A stretch of 30,555 nt of DNA from a virus (IMGVR_UViG_3300027909_000363:1-30555), one strand, 5' to 3'. Positions 22,662 through 29,899 are shown, counted from the first letter of the stretch. Numbers and translations are program-made. The notes: a model not told the origin generated them from the sequence alone.

Positions 22662-22891
22662 AGGTACCCGAGAACGTCACCATCGCCCTGGCGCTGATCG
22701 CCGGACTGCTGCGCGGCGACGAGGAAGGCGTCAACGAGCTGATCGCGGACGTGCCCACAATGGAGCTGATCGGTGCGCTCGTGGGCGTGGCCACGCAGTG
22801 GGGCATCAGGGCCTACGGCAGCGAGAGGAAGTTGAACCTGTTCCTCAAGTTCGCGCTGCAGCGGATGGCCGAGAAGGAAGCAGGCCAGTGA
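22658..22891 (+). CDS. hypothetical helical protein, 77 aa
   Basis: GTG at 22658 follows GGAGGGGGAC and overlaps the previous stop by 4 nt. The product has VTIALALIAGLLRGDEEGVN and ELIADVPTMELIGALVGVAT, two amphipathic or mildly hydrophobic helices, and ends FALQRMAEKEAGQ. The stop shares a base with the HNH start (TGATG). The function is unknown. Confidence 0.6.
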   Translation: MKVPENVTIALALIAGLLRGDEEGVNELIADVPTMELIGALVGVATQWGIRAYGSERKLNLFLKFALQRMAEKEAGQ

Positions 22892-23229
22892 TGGGCTTCC
22901 CGCGCCCCTGCCTGGACTGCGGGCGCCTGAGCACCGGCTCCCGCTGCCCAACCCACCAGGCCGCCCACGACCGGGCCCGCAACGCCCGGGTGGACGCCCA
23001 GCGCCCGAGCACCACCCGGCGGGGCTACGACAGCGCGTGGGAGCGGGTGCGCCTGGTGGTGCTGCAGCGCGACCGGTGGACCTGCCACTGGTGTGGAGGC
23101 GCGGCGCGCACTGTCGACCACGTGGTCGCGCTCGCCCGGGGTGGTCCGCGGCTCGACCCGGCCAACCTCGTCTCGAGTTGCGGGTGGTGCAACTCGTCGC
23201 GTGGCGGGCGGACGCGGCGGAAGGCATAG
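22891..23229 (+). CDS. HNH endonuclease, element B
   Basis: The 112-aa product has an N-terminal Cys cluster (PCLDCGRLSTGSRCPTHQAA) like the element A enzyme, then RDRWTCHWCGGAARTVDHVV and GGPRLDPANLVSSCGWCNSS. The CxxC pairs, DH and N residues are those of an HNH fold. It would nick or cut DNA and, by analogy with cos phages, may assist terminase, whose large subunit gene lies 443 bp further in the opposite orientation. It is the last gene of the plus-strand early series. Confidence 0.9.
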   Translation: MGFPRPCLDCGRLSTGSRCPTHQAAHDRARNARVDAQRPSTTRRGYDSAWERVRLVVLQRDRWTCHWCGGAARTVDHVVALARGGPRLDPANLVSSCGWCNSSRGGRTRRKA

Positions 23230-23672
23230 ACGGTGCGTACGTGTGTACGAAGAGGCCAAGCGGAGATCGTTACGTTGAGCGTTGATCCATCCGCCGCGCT
23301 CACGCAGAGCGACTGAGGCGCTGGCACAGGTTGATCGAGGAGTGGCAGCCACCCACAGTAGTCGCCAGCCCCGCGGGCTCGCGCGCTAACCCGTGGTGGG
23401 AGGGCGGGGATTGCATAACCGCAGGTCAGAGGCTCGTAAGGCCCGGTTTCTTTGATCATGACCTGACGCGACCCACTTCCCTCGGCCGACTCTCAGTTAC
23501 ACACCGTGACGGCCCAAGATCAAGAAGGGGGTAACTACCAAATTACCACTCTTTGATCTTCACTCTGATTACATAGAGTAGTCGCGGGGGAATGTCCTAT
23601 TCTACTGTGGACGGTACTGTCCACAGTAGAACATGTCACCGGACATCGGCGGCTGACGATTGACTTCGAGAG
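23230..23672. other. 443-bp non-coding region between convergent HNH and terminase genes
   Basis: No frame looks coding. The composition changes to AT-richer DNA from about 23440, with runs such as CCAAATTACCACTCTTTG and GATTACATAGAGTAG, and repeated GATCA/GATCTT-like words. A strong inverted repeat sits near the right end (separate entry). A cos site, a small RNA or an att remnant could lie here. I see no specific mark of any of them. Confidence 0.4.
23600..23631. terminator. 13-bp inverted repeat, probable bidirectional terminator
   Basis: TTCTACTGTGGAC (23600-23612), six bases, GTCCACAGTAGAA (23619-23631) are perfect arms. The position between convergent genes, 41 nt past the terminase stop, fits a bidirectional terminator, although no T-run follows. 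The inner half-site GTCCAC is shared with the palindrome at 6318-6330 in element A, so a protein-binding site is an alternative. Confidence 0.6.
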
Positions 23673-25118
23673 TCACCACACGCTCTGCAGTACGTCGTAC
23701 TCGGCCTCCTCGGGCTGCCGGGCCCGGTCGAAGGCCATCACCGCGGCGACCGCCGCGTCAATTCTCCGCCGCGAATGTTTGTGCTCCTTGGCTAGCCGGG
23801 TGCCGCGCGAATCGGCCTTGAGCACCGCGTTGCCCACGTGCCGGGCCAGCCGGGCGTCGCCGGAGTGGGTCAAGCCGCCGTTGAGCGCGGCCTCGAAAAA
23901 CGCCTGCGTCGCCGGGGTCATCCGCGACGGCGACTGTGGATACTCGACGACCGGTAGGCCTTCGGCCTGCAGCGCCTGCATGGTACGGGTCCACCGGAAC
24001 GGGTCGCAGGCGATCTCCCGGACCTGCCAGCGGCGGCATGCCGACCGGATCGCGTCCTCGACGTCGACGACCGGGACGCGGTAGTCGGGCCGGCCCTCCG
24101 GCGGCTCCCACAACTCGGCGACGTCCACGTGCGGCACGTCGCCGACCGAGACCGCCACCACGGCGGTGCAGTCCTGCGAGAACGACCCGTCCAACCCGAG
24201 CACCACCGGTGCGCCATCCGGAATCGGTCCCGGCTCCACACAGGACTCCCACACGCCGAGCGGCATCCACCGCTCTTCGTCGGCGACCCATTGGCCGAGG
24301 CGGTAGCGGCGGAACGAGGATTCCCGGGTGGTGCGCAGGACCGCCCGCATCGCGTCGATGTGCAGGAAGTCGCCGAGCGCCGGGTTGCCGATGTGCCACG
24401 CCCGTTCGTCGTCCAGCTCGCAGCCGGGCGGTGCGGCGAACTCGGCGAAGTAGAACGACTCGGCACCGCGGCGGCCGTGCTCGACGAGCTCCCACATCAC
24501 GCTGTCCGTGTCCCCGGCCGGCGTCGAGATGGCCAGCGTCAACCCTCGCTCGCGCTTGCCGGCGGCCAGCGACACCGCCTCCCAGGTGTCCCGGGTGACC
24601 ACGTGCAGCTCGTCGACGATCGCGAGGCTGGGGTCGTACCCCTGCAGCGCGGCGGCCTCGGCCGGCAGCGGGTAGAGCGACGAGTCCGTGCCCGGTAGGT
24701 AGAGCCGGTTCTGGAAGATCTGGCAGCGGGCCGAGAGCGCCTCGTCCAGCTCGACCATCCGGCGGGCGGTGTTGAACACGATCCGGGCCTGCCGCTCGTC
24801 GGAGGCCACGCACAACACCTGTGCTCCCTCCACCCCATCGGCGAAGAGGCCGTAGAGGCCCAGCGCGGCGGCCAATGTGGACTTGCCGTTGCCGCGGGGG
24901 ATCGCCACCAACCCCTGGCGTGGCCGAGGGTCGTCGAACAGGCCGCACACGATGTCGCGCTGCCAGTCCCGCAGCCGCAGCCGCCGGCGTGCGCCGGTGC
25001 CCTTCGGTGTGGTCAGGAACTTCTCGCAGAACGCGATCACCCGCGCCCCGCCGGTCCGGGGCAGCCGGCGTAGGTCCAGCGGCGCGTCCAGCACGCTCGC
25101 CTTCGGCCCTGCTCTCAT
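23673..25118 (-). CDS. terL: phage terminase large subunit
   Basis: The product of 481 aa has the full ATPase and nuclease layout. Walker A is VAIPRGNGKST (about 71-81), Walker B LAIVDELHV (Asp169, Glu170), and the coupling region ISTPAGD. RNase H-like nuclease acidic positions are at GLDGSFSQD (Asp310), ACDPFRW (Asp373) and RRIDAAVAAV (Asp455). I prefer the ATG at 25118, which follows ACGAGGG; the ATG at 25139 lacks a ribosome site. It would cut and pump DNA into proheads. It is transcribed away from the plus-strand structural genes, unlike the usual phage order, and no small subunit or portal gene is adjacent. Confidence 0.95.
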   Translation of the reverse strand: MRAGPKASVLDAPLDLRRLPRTGGARVIAFCEKFLTTPKGTGARRRLRLRDWQRDIVCGLFDDPRPRQGLVAIPRGNGKSTLAAALGLYGLFADGVEGAQVLCVASDERQARIVFNTARRMVELDEALSARCQIFQNRLYLPGTDSSLYPLPAEAAALQGYDPSLAIVDELHVVTRDTWEAVSLAAGKRERGLTLAISTPAGDTDSVMWELVEHGRRGAESFYFAEFAAPPGCELDDERAWHIGNPALGDFLHIDAMRAVLRTTRESSFRRYRLGQWVADEERWMPLGVWESCVEPGPIPDGAPVVLGLDGSFSQDCTAVVAVSVGDVPHVDVAELWEPPEGRPDYRVPVVDVEDAIRSACRRWQVREIACDPFRWTRTMQALQAEGLPVVEYPQSPSRMTPATQAFFEAALNGGLTHSGDARLARHVGNAVLKADSRGTRLAKEHKHSRRRIDAAVAAVMAFDRARQPEEAEYDVLQSVW

Positions 25119-25139
25119 CGGCCACCCTCGTTCCGCCAT

Positions 25140-25284
25140 GAAAGGACCGGCGCGCCGCTGGCCCTAACTCCTATCTAGCTAGTAGGAGTTTGGCGCATAC
25201 TGAGCCCTAGCGGTGGTGGCCGGGCCGTACTCGCAGGTCCAGCCCGGCCACCCGGCGTCAGACCTGCGAGCAGGAGTGACCGAT
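25140..25284. promoter_or_regulatory. divergent control region with palindrome AACTCCTA...TAGGAGTT
   Basis: Between terL and the plus-strand structural genes, AACTCCTA (25166-25173), nine bases containing CTAGCTAG, TAGGAGTT (25183-25190) form a near-perfect 25-bp palindrome. The placement midway between divergent starts makes it a good candidate operator for coordinate control of late genes in both directions. AGGAG at 25272 serves the first plus-strand gene. No certain promoter hexamers are identified. Confidence 0.55.
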
Positions 25285-25452
25285 ATGGCTCTCACGACCG
25301 AAAGTTTCAGCACCGCGCAGGGCCCCGGCGGGCTCAGCAGTGACAGCAACCCGGCGACCGCCGCGATGCTCGCCTTCCTGGGCGTGCCGAAGAAAGCGAC
25401 GAAGGCCGGCAAGGGTAGCGGTCGGGGCGGCGGCCGCGGCGGCGGCCGGTGA
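25285..25452 (+). CDS. small protein with Gly-Arg tail, 55 aa
   Basis: ATG at 25285 has AGGAG eight bases upstream. MALTTESFSTAQGPGGLSSD, then AAMLAFLGVPKKATKAGKG and a low-complexity SGRGGGRGGGR end. The RGG-like tail suggests nucleic-acid binding or disorder. It heads the plus-strand structural series. No family is recognised. Confidence 0.6.
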   Translation: MALTTESFSTAQGPGGLSSDSNPATAAMLAFLGVPKKATKAGKGSGRGGGRGGGR

Positions 25453-25679
25453 GAGTCGTCATGCGCGTCGCGGTCTCCGGCACCCGGTCGGGGGTTGACG
25501 GTGCCCGCGTCGACTGGCCGCCGATCGGCGAGCTCCTCGAATGCGACGCCGCGGAGGCTCAGGACCTGATCGCCGGTGGGATGGCGTCCACCGAGGCCGA
25601 CTGGGCGGAGTACCTGCGCCTACGCGCTGCCGAGCACGCCGAACGGCTGCATCTACAGGGGCAAAGGACATGGGTGTGA
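25449..25679 (+). CDS. hypothetical phage-type protein, 76 aa
   Basis: GTG at 25449 overlaps the previous stop. VAVSGTRSGVDGARVDWPPI, then GELLECDAAEAQDLIAGGMA and a helical basic end. The order, a beta-strand SGTRxG start, WP, then an acidic helix and AAGxA motif, resembles small proteins encoded between head genes of actinophages, but I cannot assign a function. Confidence 0.6.
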   Translation: MRVVMRVAVSGTRSGVDGARVDWPPIGELLECDAAEAQDLIAGGMASTEADWAEYLRLRAAEHAERLHLQGQRTWV

Positions 25680-25960
25680 GCGGCGTCGAGTACGCCGACG
25701 GGCACCGTGGTACGAGCCCGTTCCCGACCGCGTGGGGCATCCCGCCGCGGGACGAGACGGAACGCCGGCGCTGGGTGCACATGAACGCGACCCGAGCGAT
25801 GGCATCGGCGCCGCCGCGGGGTCGGCTCTCCGGCGTCCGGGCGATGGCGCAGCTGCGGGACCGGATGCTCGAGGCCCGCCGGGTGGAGATGCCGCAGGCG
25901 TCCGCGCCGCTGGCGCTGCTCGTCGAGCTGCAACGCCGACGCTGGGATCCGGCCGCGTGA
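25676..25960 (+). CDS. hypothetical protein, 94 aa
   Basis: GTG at 25676 overlaps the previous stop (GTGA), matching the other junctions in this operon; the in-frame ATG at 25670 is an alternative. VSGVEYADGHRGTSPFPTAW, GIPPRDETERRRWVHMNATR, and a helical end rich in Arg. It lies directly before the protease gene, where a portal gene is usual, but it is far too short and lacks portal features. Confidence 0.6.
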   Translation: MSGVEYADGHRGTSPFPTAWGIPPRDETERRRWVHMNATRAMASAPPRGRLSGVRAMAQLRDRMLEARRVEMPQASAPLALLVELQRRRWDPAA

Positions 25961-26688
25961 GGCCCGACACGGCGGACCGCCGCGAGCGGCGCTGGACATC
26001 GGCGCCGGTGGAGTTGCGCGGTCGCCCCGGCGACCGACTCCGCATCGGCGGGTACGCGGCGAAGTTCGGGAAGTACAGCCACGACCTCGGCGGGTTCGTG
26101 GAGGTGCTGGACCCGGTGGTGTTCAACGGCTCCCGCGGCCGGGACTGGCCCGGTGTGATGGCCCGCTACAACCACGACGACAACATGCTGTTGGGTACGA
26201 CGGCGGCCGGCACGCTGACGCTGGCGCTTGACGCTGTCGGCCTGGACTACGACGTCGATCCGCCGCAGCACCGGTCGGACGTGGTCGAGCTGGTGCAGCG
26301 TGGCGACGTGCGCGGCTCGTCGTTCGCGTTCCGGCTGCCGAGTGGCGGCGGCGACGAGTGGGGCCTCTCGGAGCAGGGCTACCCGATGCGGAGGCTGGTG
26401 CAGGCGATCCTGGTCGACGTCGCGCCGGTGAACATGCCCGCCTACGCCGACACCTCCGTGGCGTTGCGCTCGCTGGCCGTGGCAAAGGATGTGCCGTTCG
26501 ACGAGGTCGAGGAATTGCGCGAGGCGGGGGAGCTGCTCCGGCTCTTCCGGCGCACGGACCGGCCGTACGTGCGCCGACCGCGGCCGACCCTGCAACCGCC
26601 GGCACCGGTCACCCTCAGCGGCGCGGAGGCGCTGCTGCGGTTGCAGGGCCGTCGGCTTGACCCTGACCCGCGGGAGGTGGCGGCGTGA
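25957..26688 (+). CDS. prohead (HK97 family) serine protease, element B
   Basis: The 243-aa product from GTG at 25957 has RIGGYAAKFGKYSHDLGGFV, catalytic-type His73 in ARYNHDDNMLLGTT, LALDAVGLDYDVDPP, and VRGSSFAFRLPSG with Ser121/122. DVAPVNMPAYADTSVALRSL closes the domain. This is the canonical HK97-type prohead protease of typical length. The element A relative has a second domain. No major capsid gene follows; the next gene encodes 61 aa. Its substrate may therefore come from another phage. Confidence 0.9.
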   Translation: MRPDTADRRERRWTSAPVELRGRPGDRLRIGGYAAKFGKYSHDLGGFVEVLDPVVFNGSRGRDWPGVMARYNHDDNMLLGTTAAGTLTLALDAVGLDYDVDPPQHRSDVVELVQRGDVRGSSFAFRLPSGGGDEWGLSEQGYPMRRLVQAILVDVAPVNMPAYADTSVALRSLAVAKDVPFDEVEELREAGELLRLFRRTDRPYVRRPRPTLQPPAPVTLSGAEALLRLQGRRLDPDPREVAA

Positions 26689-26870
26689 GCACCGACGACC
26701 TCGGGCTGTTGCTACCGGACGACCTCATGGCAGCGCTGAAGGCGCAGTACGGCGAGGTACAGACGGCGGCGTACGTCTCGCTGGCCCGCGCCCGTGGCGT
26801 GAGCGTGCGGGCGGTGCTGGCCGCCGCGGTCCGCGACGACCTCGTCAGCATCGTGCGGTCGGAGGCCTGA
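26685..26870 (+). CDS. hypothetical protein, 61 aa
   Basis: GTG at 26685 overlaps the previous stop. STDDLGLLLPDDLMAALKAQ, YVSLARARGVSVRAVLAAAV and RDDLVSIVRSEA give an amphipathic helical product, possibly ribbon-helix-helix-like or a dimerising peptide. It occupies the place of head-tail and capsid genes in ordinary phages. No function is assigned. Confidence 0.55.
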   Translation: MSTDDLGLLLPDDLMAALKAQYGEVQTAAYVSLARARGVSVRAVLAAAVRDDLVSIVRSEA

Positions 26871-26918
26871 CGTGCCGCGCCAAGCGGCGAATCCCCACGA
26901 TAGCAAGGAGCTAAATCC

Positions 26919-27344
26919 GTGCGTATCCAACTGTCCGAACAGGACCGCAAACGCTTCGACATCACCGAGGAGTGGCTGGACTTCGACCTGCTACGAATGC
27001 GAGTCCGCGACTCCATCTTCCTGCAGTCCGTCGGTTACCCGAACCGGGAAGACTGGTCGCAGGCGCTGCGGGGCCGGCCCGTGCTGGAGAACGGATCCCA
27101 CGTCTACGAGTACGACGCCGACGGGCAGAAGAAGATCGGCGACGATGGGATGCTCGTGGTCAAACGGGGCCCGTACGAGCAGCTGGCGTGGGACGCCCTC
27201 ATCTGGCTGTGCCTGCGAAGTCACGGCGTGGCCGTCGCCTGGGAAGACCTCGAATACGACGAGCGCGGCCTGCAGGTCCGCTACGACGACGAGGCCCAGG
27301 GAAAAGCGACCCCTTCGGCGACGGAGACCTCCGAGACCTCGTAG
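26919..27344 (+). CDS. tail assembly chaperone (G-type), 141 aa
   Basis: GTG at 26919 follows AAGGAG. The product has DFDLLRMRVRDSIFLQSVGY, then GPYEQLAWDALIWLCLRSHG and LEYDERGLQVRYDDEAQG, ending in a Thr/Ser tail. It lies directly before the tape-measure gene, with a canonical -1 slippery heptamer near its end and an overlapping -1 frame, which is the layout of lambda gpG/gpGT. It should coat the tape-measure protein during tail assembly. Element A has no equivalent. Confidence 0.8.
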   Translation: MRIQLSEQDRKRFDITEEWLDFDLLRMRVRDSIFLQSVGYPNREDWSQALRGRPVLENGSHVYEYDADGQKKIGDDGMLVVKRGPYEQLAWDALIWLCLRSHGVAVAWEDLEYDERGLQVRYDDEAQGKATPSATETSETS

Positions 27345-27481
27345 CCGAGTACGCCGCCGACATGATGATGCTGTTCCCGTCGGTGCGCTGGGACGAGCTG
27401 GAAGACCTGCCCCACGACCTGTGGCTGGCCATGAAAGCCCGGGTCGACGCCTGGCGTGAAGGAAAACTCCCGGGAAGGTAA
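27299..27481 (+). CDS. frameshifted extension of the tail assembly chaperone (GT-type)
   Basis: GGGAAAA at 27299-27305 is positioned G-GGA-AAA relative to the G-type frame, exactly the X-XXY-YYZ rule for -1 slippage, and close to lambda's GGGAAAG. After slippage reading continues through SDPFGDGDLRDLVAEYAADM and DELEDLPHDLWLAMKARVDA to the stop at 27479-27481, adding 58 residues to give a 187-aa fusion. The extension has no good start of its own and ends 4 nt before the tape-measure ATG. Confidence 0.8.
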   Translation, partial: GKSDPFGDGDLRDLVAEYAADMMMLFPSVRWDELEDLPHDLWLAMKARVDAWREGKLPGR

Positions 27482-27485
27482 GCCG

Positions 27486-29408
27486 ATGCCCCGACCGATC
27501 CGGCTCGACGTCGAAACCAAGTCCGACACCCGCGGCATCGACCGCACCGCGAAGGCCACCGACAAGCTCGACGACGGGTTCAGCGAGCTGTCCCGTGACG
27601 CCGCCCAACTCGACAAGCGGATGTCCGCGACCCGCCGGGAGATGGCCAGGCTGGCCGGGGAACTCTCCCGCACCGTGGACCAGGTCGAGCGGACCCGGTT
27701 GGACAAGGCGTTCACCGGTGAGGCGCAGGCGTTGTCCAAGTTGCGCCGCTACCGGTCGGCGCTGGACGAGGTCGCCGACCAGGCCGACGAGACCGCCCGG
27801 CGGATCGCGAGAATGGGCGCGGTCGCCGCTGCCACCCCGAAGGGCGGCGGCGTACCGGGCGGCGGGCTTTTCTCGATGCCGCTCGGCTCCCCGGTGCTCG
27901 CCGGTGGGATCGGGGCCGGCATCGCGGGAAGCCCGCTGATCGCTGGCGCCGCGTCCGGCGCGGTGGTGGGCGCGCTCGGTCTCGGCGGTGTCGCGGCAGG
28001 GCTGGCGGCGGCATTCCAGGACGGCACCGTCAAGGCGTCCGCGGCGTCGCTGGGTCACGAGATCCGTGACGACTTCTTCGCCGCCGGGCAAGGGTTTGCC
28101 GACTCCGCCCTGGACAGCATCGACAAGGTACGGCAGGCGTGGCGGTCCGAGTTGAACCCCGAGTTCCGCGCCATCACCGCAGCGTCGGAGAAGCTGCTCG
28201 CCCCGCTGACGGACAGCGGGATCGACTTCGTCGCCACCGTGATGCCGTCGATCCGGCACGCGATCGAGCGGGCCGCCCCGGTCGTCGACGCGATCGGCCG
28301 GGGCGTCGAACGGTTCGGCGAGGCGTTCGCGTACGCGTTCGAGCGGTTCGGCGACAACGCCGAGACCTCCGGGGACGCGTTGGGGGACGTACTGACCAAC
28401 ACCGCGAACATAACCGCCGGGCTCGCCGCCGGGGTCGACCAGTTGGTCAAGGTCTATAGCGGTTTCGTAGCCGTCCGGGAGGCCGCGAAGGAGGTCGGCG
28501 TCGAGGTCGGCTCGTGGGTCGGCATCGGCGGAGACTCCAAGCGGCTGCTCAAGGAGATCGGTGAGGTCGGGTCGGAGTCGGTCGGCGGCGTCGGCAAGGC
28601 GGCCATCGACGCCCGGCGCGAACTAGAGGACATGTTCGCCGCAATCGAGGATGGCGTTCACCGGTTCTTCGGGTTGGAAGTGGCCCAGGACGGCGTCGCC
28701 ACCGCAGTGCAGCGGCTGAAAGAGCAGCTCGCCGAGCAGCGCGAGGAGCACGTCAAGGGCGCTGGCGCGCTGACCGGGTCGACGCAAGCGGCCCGAGACA
28801 ACCGCGAAGCGGTGCGGACCCTGGTGGACAAGTACGTCGCTCTCGCCGAGCAGAACAAGACCGCCGGACAGAGCAACGAAGGACTGCGCGGCCAGTTGAT
28901 CAAAACGTTGACCCAGCTCGGATTCAACCGCGCCGAAGCGGAGAAGTACGCGGACGCGCTCAAACTCATCCCCACGTCGAAGGTCACTACCGTCAAGGTC
29001 AAGTTCGTGTCCGACTCCTCGCAGTACCACCCGCCGAAGGTCGGGCCCGGTCAGTACGTCGCGCAGGACAAGGGCGGCATCGTGAAGGCGCAGACCGGCC
29101 TGATCACCAGCAAGCCGACCGTCCTGTTCGGGGAGCGGCAGACCGGCATGGAGGCATTCGTGCCGAAGCTCGGGATCTCCCGCCAGCGCGCCGCGAGCCT
29201 GCTCGGTACGGCGGCCGGCTGGCACGGCATGGACGTGGTCCCGCGCTCCGGGTACAACTCGATGCCGCCGCCACGGACGGCCGGCAACCGGAACACGGTG
29301 ACCGTGCGGTTCGACTTCACCGGCATCGGGGACGACTTCGCCCAAGCGATCCGCAAGCGGGTCATCTCCGACGGCGGCGGGAACGTACAGCGCGCCCTGG
29401 GGCAGTAG
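27486..29408 (+). CDS. phage tail tape-measure-like protein, element B
   Basis: From ATG at 27486 (AAGG upstream) the 640-aa product has a charged helical N-terminus (IRLDVETKSDTRGIDRTAKA and onward). A Gly/Ala-rich hydrophobic segment (about 125-195, GSPVLAGGIGAGIAGSPLIA) and a long helical middle follow. The C-terminal GGIVKAQTGLITSKPTVLFG and GWHGMDVVPRSGYNSMPPPR are shared with the element A protein. A tail chaperone pair directly upstream confirms the role. The length would fit a siphovirus tail of roughly 90-100 nm by the usual 1.5 angstrom per residue, an inference. The hairpin array begins 15 nt after its stop codon. Confidence 0.9.
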   Translation: MPRPIRLDVETKSDTRGIDRTAKATDKLDDGFSELSRDAAQLDKRMSATRREMARLAGELSRTVDQVERTRLDKAFTGEAQALSKLRRYRSALDEVADQADETARRIARMGAVAAATPKGGGVPGGGLFSMPLGSPVLAGGIGAGIAGSPLIAGAASGAVVGALGLGGVAAGLAAAFQDGTVKASAASLGHEIRDDFFAAGQGFADSALDSIDKVRQAWRSELNPEFRAITAASEKLLAPLTDSGIDFVATVMPSIRHAIERAAPVVDAIGRGVERFGEAFAYAFERFGDNAETSGDALGDVLTNTANITAGLAAGVDQLVKVYSGFVAVREAAKEVGVEVGSWVGIGGDSKRLLKEIGEVGSESVGGVGKAAIDARRELEDMFAAIEDGVHRFFGLEVAQDGVATAVQRLKEQLAEQREEHVKGAGALTGSTQAARDNREAVRTLVDKYVALAEQNKTAGQSNEGLRGQLIKTLTQLGFNRAEAEKYADALKLIPTSKVTTVKVKFVSDSSQYHPPKVGPGQYVAQDKGGIVKAQTGLITSKPTVLFGERQTGMEAFVPKLGISRQRAASLLGTAAGWHGMDVVPRSGYNSMPPPRTAGNRNTVTVRFDFTGIGDDFAQAIRKRVISDGGGNVQRALGQ

Positions 29409-29423
29409 TAGCTGACCGGTTCT

Positions 29424-29842
29424 GCCGCTCCTCGCGCGCGCGGGGCGGACGCCTTTCCACTTCGGGAAAGTTTCCCGAAGTGATGCCGCTCCTCGCGCGC
29501 GCGGGGCGGACGTGGTGTGCGGAATTCCCCAACGCGTTGGAGAATTCCGCACCTCGCGCGCGCGGGGCGGATGGCTGATACAAATTTGGTTCAGTCTCGA
29601 ATCGGGCCGCTCCGCGCGCGCGAGGGCCGGACATCCAGGAGAGAGCTTATCTGGATTAATGACCTTGGCCGCTCCCCGCGCGCGCGGGGCGGACATTCAA
29701 CGGAAGCCTGTTGAATTTCGGTGATCCGAAATTCCGCAAGGCTCTTGCGGAATCCGCTCCCCCGTGCGCCCGGGGCGGACAAAGAAGAAGACAAGACGCT
29801 CTCTTCTTCTTCCGTCGCTCCCTCGTACGCCCCGGGGCGGAC
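29424..29842 (+). repeat. hairpin-repeat array: seven GC-rich repeats with six palindromic variable units
   Basis: Repeats are at 29424-29450, 29485-29511, 29546-29572, 29606-29632, 29668-29694, 29753-29780 and 29814-29842. Most begin GCCGCTCC and end GGGGCGGAC around a CG-rich core. The last two are more diverged and slightly longer. Variable units between them are 34, 34, 33, 35, 58 and 33 nt. Each holds a different palindrome: arms ACTTCGGGAAA (unit 1), TGCGGAATTC (unit 2, running into repeat 3), CTGA and CAAATTTG (unit 3), ATCCAG (unit 4), several arms including ATTCCGCAAG and AATTTCGG (unit 5), and AAGAAGAAGA (unit 6). The units are much AT-richer than the window. No cas gene is present. 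It would be co-transcribed with the tape-measure gene up to the terminator at 29863. Confidence 0.85.
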
Positions 29843-29862
29843 ACTTCCCCACCAGGACAGCA

Positions 29863-29899
29863 AGCGGCCCGACCGGAGTTTGACGCCGGTCGGGCCGCT
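29863..29899 (+). terminator. strong terminator after the hairpin array
   Basis: AGCGGCCCGACCGG (29863-29876) and CCGGTCGGGCCGCT (29886-29899) are perfect 14-bp arms around nine bases, followed by CTTGTGG. It closes the plus-strand late operon and lies before the convergent cassette. Element A holds the same left arm and loop but only part of the other arm (1653-1681). Confidence 0.85.

Noticed and set aside
23390-23470. Possible tRNA remnant or attachment site near the GCATAACCGCAGGTCAGAGG segment
   Set aside because: The segment looks vaguely like a tRNA 3' flank, but no acceptor stem, T-arm or matching second copy could be found.
29512-29724. Open frame of 70 codons through the hairpin array
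   Set aside because: It reads through repeats and palindromes without a ribosome site. Arg/Ala content is dictated by the CG repeats. Frames on the other strand through the array are equally open.
29424-29842. Simple assignment as a type I-E CRISPR array
   Set aside because: Spacing and GC-rich palindromic repeats fit, but all spacers are palindromic, one is 58 nt, no cas genes are seen, and only 15 nt separate the array from the tape-measure stop codon, leaving no leader. Kept as a repeat array instead.
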